Under the pieces are notes generated by a model that made no database searches, was not told the DNA's origin, and was given only the letters and a program-made list of their open reading frames with translations. From contig JACVTC010000207.1 of the NCBI GenBank assembly GCA_016946835.1, positions 25,001 through 60,000 of the forward strand: a DNA stretch of 35,000 bases, read 5' to 3'. Each line of letters begins with the position of its first letter. Position 1 is the stretch's first letter. Positions 17,791 through 28,580 of the stretch are shown in pieces. The position numbers and the translations under genes were made by a program. This DNA comes from Neocallimastix lanati (nom. inval.). Its lineage: Eukaryota; Neocallimastigomycota; Neocallimastigomycetes; Neocallimastigales; Neocallimastigaceae.

Positions 17791-18034
17791 CAAGTCAATA
17801 ATATTATGATTGGTAAATAATTTAATTTAACTTAGTTTACTAATCACTAAATAAAATATATTTAAATAAATATTTAACTATATAATTATTTATAAAATAA
17901 TAAAATTTAATGTACGAAAGTAATAAAAGATTTTATTTGATTAGCCAAAATTGCTAGCTGTTTAGAGATACGTTACGTAACCAAAGAACTATCATTGGAT
18001 AGGCTTGAAGTTACCATGTATCTGTTACAGAGAA

Positions 18035-18593
18035 TGTAAAAGGTAAGTTTATTATTAACTAAAATAACGAATAATAACTAAATCTAAAGGCTAAGATAAC
18101 TTAACACCTCTCTATTCGAGTTGTTAATAATAAACACTAAATTAATTAATTCTATAATTATTATTTCTTATTACACTAGAGTATAACGTAGTACTTTATA
18201 ACTCTATTTGTTATCAGTTACTGGGCTTACACTGAGTAATATTTCTTATTTAATAATTATAATTTTTTATTTAATAATATTAATATTTATAATAACAATT
18301 TACGTTAATAGTAACGCTAGTGCGTTACAGTTACAAGTTCAATTATTATTTATACAAGTCAATAATATTATGATTGGTAAATAATTTAATTTAACTTAGT
18401 TTACTAATCACTAAATAAAATATATTTAAATAAATATTTAACTATATAATTATTTATAAAATAATAAAATTTAATGTACGAAAGTAATAAAAGATTTTAT
18501 TTGATTAGCCGAAATTGCTAGCTGTTTAGAGATACGTTACGTAACCAAAGAACTATCATTGGATAGGCTTGAAGTTACCATGTATCTGTTACA
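18035..18593 (-). mobile_element. LTR C: solo LTR of the element 2 family (559 bp)
   Basis: A complete LTR bounded on both sides by GAGAA (18030-18034, 18594-18598). It differs from LTR B at about five positions. No internal sequence is attached, so an earlier full element has probably been reduced to a solo LTR by recombination between its LTRs. The neighbouring element 2 shares the middle GAGAA. Confidence 0.92.
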
Positions 18594-18598
18594 GAGAA
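18594..18598. repeat. Target-site duplication GAGAA (outer copy)
   Basis: Third copy of GAGAA, closing solo LTR C. The sequence after it (ATTTGATACGG) should be the original 5' flank of tRNA-Trp. Confidence 0.85.
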
Positions 18599-18740
18599 AT
18601 TTGATACGGAACTAACTAATAATTCATATTATACTATTGGAAATTATATATAATAACTTTATGTATTAAATATTTTAAACTATTTTTATAATTCCAAAAT
18701 TTTATTCTTAATTTAAAATAATTATATAAATTATCAAATT

Positions 18741-18908
18741 AAATCGATTAATGACTAATTATTAAAAAATTATTATTTAATTAAATTGATTAATGACTAA
18801 TTATTAAAAAATTATTATTTAATTAAATTGATTAATGACTAATTATTAAAAAAATCATTATTTAATTAAATTGATTAATGACTAATTATTAAATAATTAT
18901 TATCTTAT
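18741..18908 (+). repeat. Four tandem copies of a 42-bp unit
   Basis: The unit includes GATTAATGACTAATTATTAA followed by an A-run and TTATTATTTAATT. Copies start near 18741, 18783, 18826 and 18869, the last one degenerate. Confidence 0.85.
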
Positions 18909-19515
18909 ATTAATTAAATTGTTTTATTATTATATTTAATTATTATTAATATTAAATTGTTTCAAGAATTATATTATCAAAAATATTACCAATAATTTTA
19001 TTGTTAAATTTTTTAATTTTATCATTAATAATATTTGTCATTAAAGATAATATTAATTATATTAGTATTAATATTTTTATTATTAAAATAACTCTTAAAA
19101 AATATTATTTAAAATCACATGTAATAATTATACTAATAAGAATTAAAATAATTTAAATTATTATAAAAATTCATGTAGTAAAAAAGTATAAAAGAAAAAG
19201 AAAATACTTAATAAAAAAATCAGGAGTTAAAAAAATAAAAAAACGGAAAGTGAAATTAAATTATTAACTAATATATTATTTTCATTTTTTTTGAAGTTTA
19301 TTGTGTACCTGCACCAAATTTATAAAAATTGTAAAAGGCAACTATAAAGAAATAATTTAATTAATTATGAATCTATATAATAATGCTATTTCATAATAAT
19401 TGAATCAAAATATATTATCAAAAATATTTTAAAAAATAAATTAATGAAGGATTAATACAATTTAATAATATCATTATTCATTCATTGTATATAAAAATAT
19501 ACATATATATATTAT

Positions 19516-19670
19516 AGTCAGTTAAATTATAATTCGAACTGAAAAAAATAATATAGTCAGTCAATTATAATTTGAACTGAAAATCATATGGTCAGTCAAA
19601 TAATTAATTTGAACTGAAAATCATATGGTCAGTCATATAATTAATTTGAACTGAAAATATTATTGTCAAT
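19516..19670. repeat. Four tandem palindromic units of about 37 bp
   Basis: Each unit holds CAGT(C)AAAT-like and ATTTGAACTG arms around an AT-rich centre, so each is an imperfect dyad. Units begin near 19517, 19556, 19591 and 19628. The dyad core is better conserved than the linker. Confidence 0.75.
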
Positions 19671-20168
19671 TATTAACAATAAAAAAAATATATATATATT
19701 TTTAATTCCAATATTAATAAATGTAAATCAAGTATAAATACCTTTTTCAAACATAAAAAACCAATAATATAAATGTTTAATTAAATTAATTTCAAATGGC
19801 ATAATGAAAAATATTACATTAAAAATAAGATAAAAATAGAAACCAATCATAATTCTGAAATATATTATTTTATAACCCTTTTTTTATTAAGTAATAAATA
19901 TAACTTAACCAATTATCAAAATATATATTATTAAAGTTTATTATAAATCATCATCATAGAAATATTAAACAATATATATCTCAATTTACATTTATTTAAT
20001 GAAAATAGAATAAGATTTTAATCAATATATTGAATATGTATAAATAAATAATCCAGATATACAACATATCACTAATCAATTATTCTTTTAAAAAATATTC
20101 GCATAATATAAAATATTAATAAATTATTAAAAAAAAAATAATAATAAATTAATTTGAAACTCTCCACA

Positions 20169-22523
20169 ATGGCTAACACAAGAAGAAACAATAGAAATGA
20201 AGTAATTACCATTGAAGAACCCATTGACATCAGGCCAACAATTAAATTTAATTACTCTGAAGATTTTAACAGAGTAGTTGAATTAAATACTGAAAACTAT
20301 AATAGATGGAGAACCAAAATCCTTCATCTATTATCAATTAACAACCTAGTTGGCTATATCACCAAAGAAAAGGTTAAGAAGTTAAGAAAAAAAGATATAC
20401 AAGATGACCTATCTGAGTACATCGAAGATGAATTTGATGACACATTGGTGTATGACAAAAACACCAATGTAGTTGATATCAATAACGATATCACAACAAA
20501 ATGGATCGTCCTAAACAGTATTGGAGAAAAAACTCAAGACATTGTGCAAAGATCAAATAAAACCGCCTTTGAATTGTGGAAGATTCTAAAAAGATTTTTT
20601 ACCAAAAACATCAACACGTGTAAATTAGAACTTAAAACCAAACTCGATAATTTGAAGTATAACCCAGAAGTGGACATTAATATATTTATTGCTGAACTAC
20701 AGAATACACTTGATGAACTCGAGAAAATAGATAATGACATTGAATCAAGTGTTAAAGTAGGCATCCTTAACAGAAGCCTACCAGAAGAACTCCGTTGGAT
20801 TAATGTGTTTCAATTTAAAAATGATTGGAATAAATGCAGTGAATATGTTAAGGATGTATTGCCTGAAATAATCTCTTCAAACCTAAAAGAATCCTTATCA
20901 AATAATCAAAACAATAAAAATATATTTTCAATAGAAAATAATACTAACATTAATACAAATAAGAAAAAACTTACTAAAATAAAAACATCTACTAAAAAGA
21001 CCAAAAATGGTAGATGTAATTACTGTGGTAAATGGGGCCATTTCTTTTATGAATGTAAAAATAGAAGAGATGATAAAAATAATAACAATAGAAGAAAAAA
21101 TTTCAAATGGAGAAGAAATAATTTTAAAAGAAAATATAATAAACGTAGAAATTATGCAAATTTCATGGAAAAAGAAAGGTACGATACAAGCTATGCCGAT
21201 GCTTTTACCAAGGATTATAATTCTCAAGAAAATCTTGATATTAATTTTGCCGAAATAAATAAACAAAACGAAGAAAATAAACAAAAAGAAATGATGTGTT
21301 GGATATTGGACTCCGGCGCATCAATAAATATTACTGGTCATTTAAATAAATTACATAATATTCAAAAGTGCAATGACAAAGTTTATTTAGCTAATAATCA
21401 AGTTATATCAACACAATTTAAAGGTGATCTCATAGGATACATTAATAATCACAAAATAATCATTAAGAATGTTTATTACTCACCAAAAATAAATAAAAAT
21501 TTATTATCAATTGGAAATCTTACACAACAAGGATACAAAATAATTTTCAATATTACTAATAATATATCATACGCACTAATTTATGACGAACACAATCAAA
21601 GAATATTATCAATTAAATCGAACCAATCTAACACATTTAAATTTTGGATTTCAACTCAACCATTAAATTTTCAAAACAACCAACATAATAATAATTTGGT
21701 TGAAATCAATTATACACATTTAAAATCAATTGATAAACTAAATTTATGGCATCGTCGTTTTGCCCATTTTAATATCAGTAGTATCAAAAATAAAATTTTA
21801 AAAATCAACATAAACTCAAAGTGCCCTATTTGTAGTTATTCAAAACTTAAAAATAAGCCATTCAAATCATCACATAATAGAGCTAAAAATATATTTCAAC
21901 TCATACACATGGATCTTATAGGTCCAATACAAAACTCTATCTATGACAATAAATATATCTTAACCATTTTGGATGACCATTCAAGATTTGGGTGGACTCT
22001 CTTTATGAAGAGTAAATCAGAAACTTTTTATCACTTCCTTAATTGGTTTAATAAAATAAAAAATCAATTTAACAAAAGAATTCAATATATCCGTACAGAT
22101 AATGGTACCGAATTTAACAACAAAAATTTCAAACAATTTTGCATTGACTTTGGAATACAACATCAATTTACTGTTCCCTACCACCCACAACAAAATGGTA
22201 GGATTGAACGATTCAACGGCACTATAATCAATTCTGCAAAGTCAATGTTAAATGACGCAAAACTTAGCTTACAATTTTGGGAAGACGCCGTCTCTACTTC
22301 GAACTACATTCATAATCGAATCCCTCATAAAGGGATAAATAATAAAATTCCATATGAACTTTTAACCAATAACAAAGTTGATTATTCAAACATACGTGTC
22401 TTCGGATGTAAAGTTTTTATTACGTTCCAAAACTATTCCGTACCAAATTTCAAAATAACTCATCTCCTGGCATATTCTTGGGGTATGTTGATAATCCCAC
22501 AGCATACAAAATTCTTGATATAA
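20169..22523 (+). pseudogene. Copia gag, protease and integrase (frameshifted at its end)
   Basis: The first part of a Ty1/copia polyprotein. I place the start at ATG 20169 (context CACAATGG). The frame opens five codons earlier only at a TTG. Gag carries a CCHC knuckle (C-x2-C-x4-H-x4-C) near residue 283. Protease has DSGA near 380, and integrase has H-H-C-C near 527-555 and D-D-E near 582, 644 and 680. The reading continues naturally until about 22455-22470, where a frame change moves the conserved GIFLGY segment into another frame; the original frame ends at 22523 in unrelated residues. Gene order protease-integrase-reverse transcriptase identifies copia. Codon use is AT-rich like the surroundings, unlike the gypsy elements. 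Confidence 0.9.
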
Positions 22524-24151
22524 CAAATAATAAAATTATAATTTCACGAAATGTTGAATTCTTTGAATTTACACCAGGAAATTCACATTTATCTCATTGC
22601 GATAATGACATCTCAAATTTTATTCCCAATAATATAATAAGGAGGAATGATAATACCTACTTTTATGATAACACGTATGATATAAACCACGGCAAAGACT
22701 TCAATAATACTAACAATAATAATCCGTATTATCAATATAATAACAATAAGTCAAATAATATTCAAATATTAGACAATAATACTCAAATAAATGAAAATAA
22801 TATACCAAGTAAAAACATTCAAATAAAAAATAAAAGAACATATAACAAAAGAAGAAACAACAATAATAACAACACCAAAAATATTAATAATAATCAAAAC
22901 AAAGATTATAATTATAATATAGAATCTCAAGATAATAACATTAACAACAACGACAATAATAATAACAATAACACAAGTAACAATAAAATTAATAACAACG
23001 ATAACACAAACAGCAACAACAACACTACCAACAGCAATAATAACAAAATAAATAATAATATTAATAAAAACGACAATATGATCACTGTCAGTAATAAAAA
23101 CAATCATAATAATTCAAATATAGACAGATATAATTCAAACAATAATAACGATAACAACAATGAACAACGAATCATTAATAACTTAACGAATAACAAATTA
23201 TTTAACATAGAATCTTCCATACATTTAGGAAAAAGAAATAGAAATGAAAACTTCATATTAAATTCAAATAACAAAAAACAAAAATCATTAAAAGAATTAC
23301 GCGAACAAAATAATTATGATGATATCTTTAATTTAAATGATAAAAATGAATGGTTAAAATCAGTCGATAATGAACTCGACAATATGAGAAATCTAAAAGT
23401 ATATGAAACAATTGATAAAATACCTAAGAACGCAAACTTAATATCATCAAGATGGATTTTCAAATTCAAACGAAACTCAAATGGAGAAATAATCAAAAGA
23501 AAATCAAGATTAGTAGCAAAGGGATTTACGCAAGAATACAGCATAGATTATAAAGAAACCTTTGCACCTACCTTAAAACAAGATTCAATAAGAATCTTTA
23601 CAGCAATTGCCACTCAGAACAATTTTGAAATAAACCAAATAGATATAACTGCTGCCTATTTAAATGCTGAATTAAATGAAGATTTGTATATGAAACCACC
23701 CAAAGGACATGAAGATTACAATAAGAAATTTTGGAAATTGAAGAAGGCAATATATGGACTGAAACAAAGTGGTGCCAAGTGGAATGATAAATTAAATGGC
23801 TATCTAATAAAAATTGGATATAAAAGACTTATAAGTGAACCTTGTTTGTACGTTAAATTTAATAAAGGAAAACTTTTAAGTATGTTAGCTATATATGTGG
23901 ATGATATTTTAATATCAGGATCAAAGAAAACAATAGAAAGTGTAAAATTATTAATTGAGAAAAAGTTCAAAATGAAAGATATAGGTAATGTTGATTATAT
24001 TATTGGAATAAAATTTATAAAACATAAAAATGGTTACTTTTTACATCAACACAGATATATAGATGAATTACTTTCTAAGTTTAATATGAAAAATTGTACA
24101 CCTCTTAGAATTATGACTCCAATTGAAAATGAAGATCTTAGGAAGGTATAA
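22478..24151 (+). pseudogene. Copia integrase tail, Asn-rich linker and reverse transcriptase, ended by a stop
   Basis: Continues the polyprotein in a shifted frame. It opens with the end of integrase, then an Asn-dominated low-complexity linker (about 22680-23200), then reverse transcriptase with KSRLVAKGFTQ, QIDITAAYLNAEL, IYGLKQ and the catalytic YVDD near 23897. The first codon is a TTG, so there is no independent start; this is a fragment created by the frameshift. An in-frame TAA at 24149-24151 interrupts it before the conserved YRSIIGNLLYL segment. One frameshift and one stop suggest recent inactivation. Confidence 0.9.
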
Positions 24152-24835
24152 GTAGATGAAACAAAATATAGAAGCATAATAGGAAATTTATTATATCTCA
24201 GTATATGTACAAGACCCGACATTATCTTCTCAGTATCAAAAGCAGCTAGAAGAGCAAAGGAACCAAATATGGAAGACTGGAATAACGTAATGAGAATATT
24301 AAGATATTTAAAAGGAACTAAAAAATATGGAATAAATTTTACAAATAATCCAAATGTTAAAGCATATGTCGATTCGGATTATGGAGGTGACTTGGAAACT
24401 AGACGTTCAACAACAGGATTCTTAATAACATTTGGTGATGCACCAACAAACTGGTGTTCAAAGTTACAAAAATCAATATCGACTTCAACAGCCGAGTCCG
24501 AATATTACAGTCTTAGTGAATGCGGTAAACAATGTATATGGTACTTAAATTTATTCGAAGAATTGAACTTAAATATTAAAAATATTGAAGTAAATGTTGA
24601 CAATAAAGCAGCTATTTATAACGCTACAAATCAATCTATCAACCCAAAAACTAAACATGTAGACATTAGGGTTCATTACATAAGAGAAATAGTCAAAGAA
24701 AATAAAATCTATCTTAAATATATAAAATCTGAAAACAATCTCGCTGATGGGTTTACGAAGTATTTAAATGGGACATTAATGGATAAATTTAGAAATTCCT
24801 TATTAACAAAAATTGATGATTTATATTTTATTTGA
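24152..24835 (+). pseudogene. Copia reverse transcriptase tail and RNase H
   Basis: Lies in the same frame as the preceding segment, directly after the TAA. It starts with the segment containing SIIGNLLYLSICTRPDI, then RNase H with AYVDSDYGG near 24362, STAESEYYSL near 24488, DNKAAIYNA near 24600 and ADGFTKYLNG near 24740. It ends at a normal stop 46 bp before the polypurine tract. An internal ATG at 24269 exists but probably has no functional meaning. Losing this part by termination would remove RNase H from the polyprotein. Confidence 0.9.
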
Positions 24836-24880
24836 AATAATATAAATAAAAAATATGACATTTTAGGAAAGTCATATTTT

Positions 24881-24888
24881 AGGAGGAA
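24881..24888 (+). other. Polypurine tract of the copia element
   Basis: AGGAGGAA directly before the LTR start TGTTAG. Confidence 0.75.
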
Positions 24889-25128
24889 TGTTAGAATATA
24901 AAAAAATAAATACTTAATAATGACCTTAATATAATTTACCCAATCAGAATATTATTATATTTAAATAAAATTATAAAAGAAATAAAATGTAACCTTGTTA
25001 AAAAACACATACACTTTTGTAATTATAAAAAATAAAAGATAAATAAAATTAAATAATAAGTATTATATATAAAATGCTATTCTAAAAATATATCTAATTT
25101 TCTCAATATTTGTTTTTGGTGTTTAATA
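24889..25128 (+). repeat. Copia 3' LTR (240 bp)
   Basis: Near-identical to 2612-2851, with two differences seen. It follows the polypurine tract and carries the same TATATATAAAA box. Confidence 0.92.
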
Positions 25129-25135
25129 TATCAAA
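25129..25135. repeat. Putative target-site duplication (right) of the copia element
   Basis: TATCAAA directly after the LTR end, equal to 2605-2611. Confidence 0.5.
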
Positions 25136-25745
25136 ACATGATTTAACTTTTGTTAAAATGGCCTAAAATATATAATATTTTAAGTAATTTTAAAAAGTCG
25201 ATATTTATTTTTATTATTGAAAAATATAAATATATTATTAATAGACTATAACCAAAAACTATTATATAAATAAAAATTTAGAATTTAAATATGTTTGTTT
25301 CTTATATATATTAAATATTATTTTATATTTAATATAATTTTATTTAAATATTGAATAATATTTATAAAATATATCCTTTATTAATAAATTATTTTTTGGA
25401 TAATTTTTTTAAATTTTACATTTATAATAAAATAATAAGGAAATGTTATATAAAAAATTGTAAATAATAAAATAATAATATAATAATTTAATTCATATTA
25501 TAGTAATTAATAAATAATAATGAATAATTAATAAAAATAATAAAACACTATTAATGAAAATTTAATAATAATAAAAAATAATATTAAATAATTAATATCA
25601 AATAAACAATTGATAATTATTTAATTAATATTAAATAAAATTCAATGATTAAATATTAAATTATGAATTATAATAATGATTAAATAAATTTTTAGATAGT
25701 AATTATTATTATTGATAATTAAATCATAATAATAATAAACGTTAA

Positions 25746-25835
25746 GTAATAAATAATAAATAATAAATAATAAATAATAAATAATAAATAATAAATAATA
25801 AATAATAAATAATAAATAATAAATAATAAATAACA
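25746..25835 (+). repeat. TAAATAA heptamer array
   Basis: About 12 near-perfect head-to-tail copies of a 7-bp unit. The same word recurs across 29790-30780. Confidence 0.9.
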
Positions 25836-26224
25836 AAATTTAACATTTTTTAAAAATAAAATAAACAATATTAAAAAATAATAAATTATTTAAGCAGTAA
25901 ATAATATGTAAAAAAAATAAGTAATAAATAACAATAAAAATAATATTAACAATGATGACTATAATAATAATATTTAATAAAATAAATATAATTATTGTAG
26001 AAAAATTAATAATTAAAAACTATATTAAATATTTAATAAATAGTATATAATAAATAATAAGAATATAGCAATTATGAAGTAATAAATAAACTTCTGTATG
26101 ATAAATAGTAAAATTTAAATTTAAGAATATATAATTTAAATATAACTATTGTGTAATAATAATAGATCAAAATAAAAATCAATATTTTACTTAATAATTA
26201 TAAACATTTTAATTATGAATATTC

Positions 26225-26420
26225 AATAAAAATTATGTTAGAAATATAGTACACAATTTATAAACTTTGTATAATTCTTTTCAAATATAGATTTTTATGA
26301 TATAAAATATATTGCTTCCAACTAAGATATTATTTTTAGTTTAATGTATCTATTTTTATTTTAATTCTATACATTTTAAATGTTAAAAAGGTATTTATAG
26401 AAATTGAAATATACAAAAAG
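26225..26420. repeat. Diverged duplicate segment, copy 1
   Basis: Similar to 28375-28580. Shared words include TTCTTTTCAAATATAGATTT, CTTCCAACT and ATAGAAATTGAAATATAC in the same order. Further shared words (TGGATCATACA near 26737 and 28805) show that the similarity extends farther at a spacing of about 2.1 kb. Confidence 0.7.
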
Positions 26421-27116
26421 ATCATATATTTTATATTATAATTATGCTAAAACTATGCATATATGTATTTTATTTATTTTTTTAATTATTTTATTTTTTT
26501 TATTTTTATTTTTTATTTTTTTTTTATTTTGATCTATCAATTATATTTATATCATATATTTATAATATAAATATAATTTATGAATATTTAATTGACCAAT
26601 ATTAGTTTTTGTATATAGGTTTATATTTTTATTTTATGATTAATATTATTTTTATATATAATATACTGGTGTAACCTTAAAAAATTGGATTAATTATAAA
26701 ATAAATATTATTTAATTATAAATTATTTTAGAAAAAATGGATCATACATATATACCTTTTTAGGATATAATTTTAATTAAATATTGAATTGTAATTTAAT
26801 ATATTTCTTTTTATGGAATATATATATTTCTTTAATCATTTATAATTATTTATTTGCTAAATATTATTGCTATTATTATTATTTACATACTCTGAAGGAT
26901 ATTTCATAATACAACATATAAAATATATTACTATAATAATAACTTTCTTTTTTTTTTTTTTTTTAAAATAAAATTACTGTAATATTTTAAATATTTAAAG
27001 TAATTTTATAATTATATATATTTATAATATAAATAATTAAGAAATGATATATAATAAATAATTGAATATCAAAAATTAAAAATTAATAATAATTTTTAAT
27101 TTAAAATAATTAATTA

Positions 27117-27197
27117 TAATGAATTATAAAAATCAAATAATAAAAAATTAAAAAAAATATAATGAATTATAAAAATCAAATAATAAAAAATTAAAAA
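27117..27197 (+). repeat. Tandem duplication of about 41 bp
   Basis: Two adjacent copies of a unit containing AATGAATTATAAAAATCAAA, ending in A-runs. Confidence 0.8.
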
Positions 27198-27347
27198 AAA
27201 AAAATTAATAATAAATAATAAGAATATACTAATATTCTTATTATTTATTATTAGTTATCGATAATAATTATAACGCTGATTAATAATAATTAATGAATAA
27301 ATAATAAAAGTTTAATTGTAATAATAAAAAAATTTTTAATTTTATAT

Positions 27348-27383
<36 letters not shown>

Positions 27384-28374
27384 GTATAATTTATAATTAA
27401 TATATAATTAATTTATATTAATAAATTTAATAAAACAAATAATATAATATATATAATAAAAATCAATATTATACATAAAAATTAGATTTTAAATATTTTA
27501 ATAATTTCTATTTAATAAAAATTACAATAAAAATTATTTAATTGAATTTTAAACTTAAGAAATTAATTTAAATTAAATAAAATACTATAATTATTATTTT
27601 ATATTATTTACATAATTATAGAATATTTCAACATATATCATAATTGATAAATTACCATACCAATATATTAATATCCTTTTTTTTTTATTTTATTTTAAAT
27701 AATAGTATGAAACTTTTAAAAAATATTCAATTTAATTATAAAAATATATATATCAATTATAATAATAATAATAAGGAAAAGATTTATAATAAATAACTAA
27801 TAAAACTTAAAAAGATTAAAGTTATAAATGAAAATTAATTATAACCCCTAAATAAATTTTAATTAATAATATATAATAATAAAAAAATATTTGATATTAG
27901 TAATTAAATATTATCTAATAAAAAATAATTAGTAACAAATATTAAAAAGGTTAATCTTCAAATATTTTTAACAACAATAATAATAATTAGTAAATAAATA
28001 ATAAATTTAATAATAAATAATGAAATATGAATATTAATAATTTATAAATAATTAATAATAAAAAACGAATAAACTTAAAAAATTAATAATATATTATAAA
28101 AAATAATAAATGATAAATTATTTATAAATATATATATTATTAATTAATTAATAATAAAAATTCTAATAATTATTGATATAATATTGATGAATATTTTAAA
28201 TATTAGTATATTAATATATTATAAATAATAAAATATTAAAAAATATATAATAAATGTAATTATATTATAATAATATAATAAAAAGTGATAATAATAATAG
28301 CGAACTAAAGTATAAGAAAAAATTTTTTTTTTGAATTTAAATATATTTTTAAATTAAATTCATTATAAAATAAT

Positions 28375-28580
28375 TATGTTATTATAGAAATTACTGATTT
28401 AATTTTTAAACTTGATGTAATTCTTTTCAAATATAGATTTCTATAATATTAAATATATTACTTCCAACTGATATATTATTTTTAGATTAATATATCTATC
28501 TTTATTTTATTTTTATACATTTTAAATGCTTAAAAAAGATATACATATAGAAATTGAAATATACGAAAACATCTATTAAT
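28375..28580. repeat. Diverged duplicate segment, copy 2
   Basis: Partner of 26225-26420, in the same orientation and with many substitutions. It may be an old dispersed repeat or an old 2.1-kb tandem duplication. Neither copy shows coding potential or recognisable LTR ends. Confidence 0.7.

Larger units (their letters stand above)
9771..18029 (-). mobile_element. Element 2: Ty3/gypsy chromovirus with nested solo LTR
   Basis: A leftward element with LTRs 9771-10992 (interrupted by a foreign solo LTR) and 17471-18029, an intact 1,892-residue gag-pol, a polypurine tract, a self-complementary primer site and the 5-bp duplication GAGAA (3309-3313 and 18030-18034). About 7.6 kb remain once the nested LTR is removed. 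Its first four bases also remain at 3314-3317 because element 1 inserted just inside its outer end. Confidence 0.92.
17471..18029 (-). repeat. LTR B: 5' LTR of element 2 (559 bp)
   Basis: Plus-strand ends TGTAAAAGG and CTGTTACA. It is flanked on the outside by GAGAA (18030-18034) and then a second complete LTR of the same family. U3 should be 17755-18029 and R-U5 17471-17754. Confidence 0.93.
18599..20168. other. AT-rich region before copia gag, with two tandem repeats
   Basis: About 1.6 kb with no recognised gene and no LTR. It contains two short tandem repeats (listed separately). It is either the copia leader or the old chromosomal flank of tRNA-Trp. The absence of an LTR here is the reason to look for the 5' LTR at 2612. 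Confidence 0.6.
2612..25128 (+). mobile_element. Ty1/copia element, proposed full extent with nested insertions
   Basis: Proposed by joining the LTR plus primer site at 2612-2885 with gag-pol and the 3' LTR at 20169-25128. Support: both LTRs are 240 bp and about 99% identical, the left one carries the primer site, the right one carries the polypurine tract, TATCAAA flanks both outer ends, and no other 5' LTR lies ahead of gag. Consequence: the tRNA-Trp gene, the LINE-like relic and the gypsy stack would lie in its leader. A 2-kb leader with a tRNA gene is unusual, so an alternative is two separate copia fragments meeting the boundaries by chance or rearrangement. Confidence 0.45.

Noticed and set aside
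18035-18593. RIP-type C-to-T mutation of LTR C
   Set aside because: Two of the changes between C and the other LTRs are CpA to TpA, but others are not and the total is too small to show a bias.
20154-20168. Copia start at 20154
   Set aside because: The codon there is TTG. The first ATG in frame, in good context, is 20169.
22440-22530. Programmed frameshift in copia
   Set aside because: Known programmed shifts in this class lie between gag and pol. This one falls in the integrase C-terminus, splits a conserved motif and is accompanied by a separate stop codon, so mutation is likelier.
25642-25836. Minus-strand ORF over the heptamer array
   Set aside because: It is the heptamer translated (Leu/Phe/Ile/Tyr repeats).
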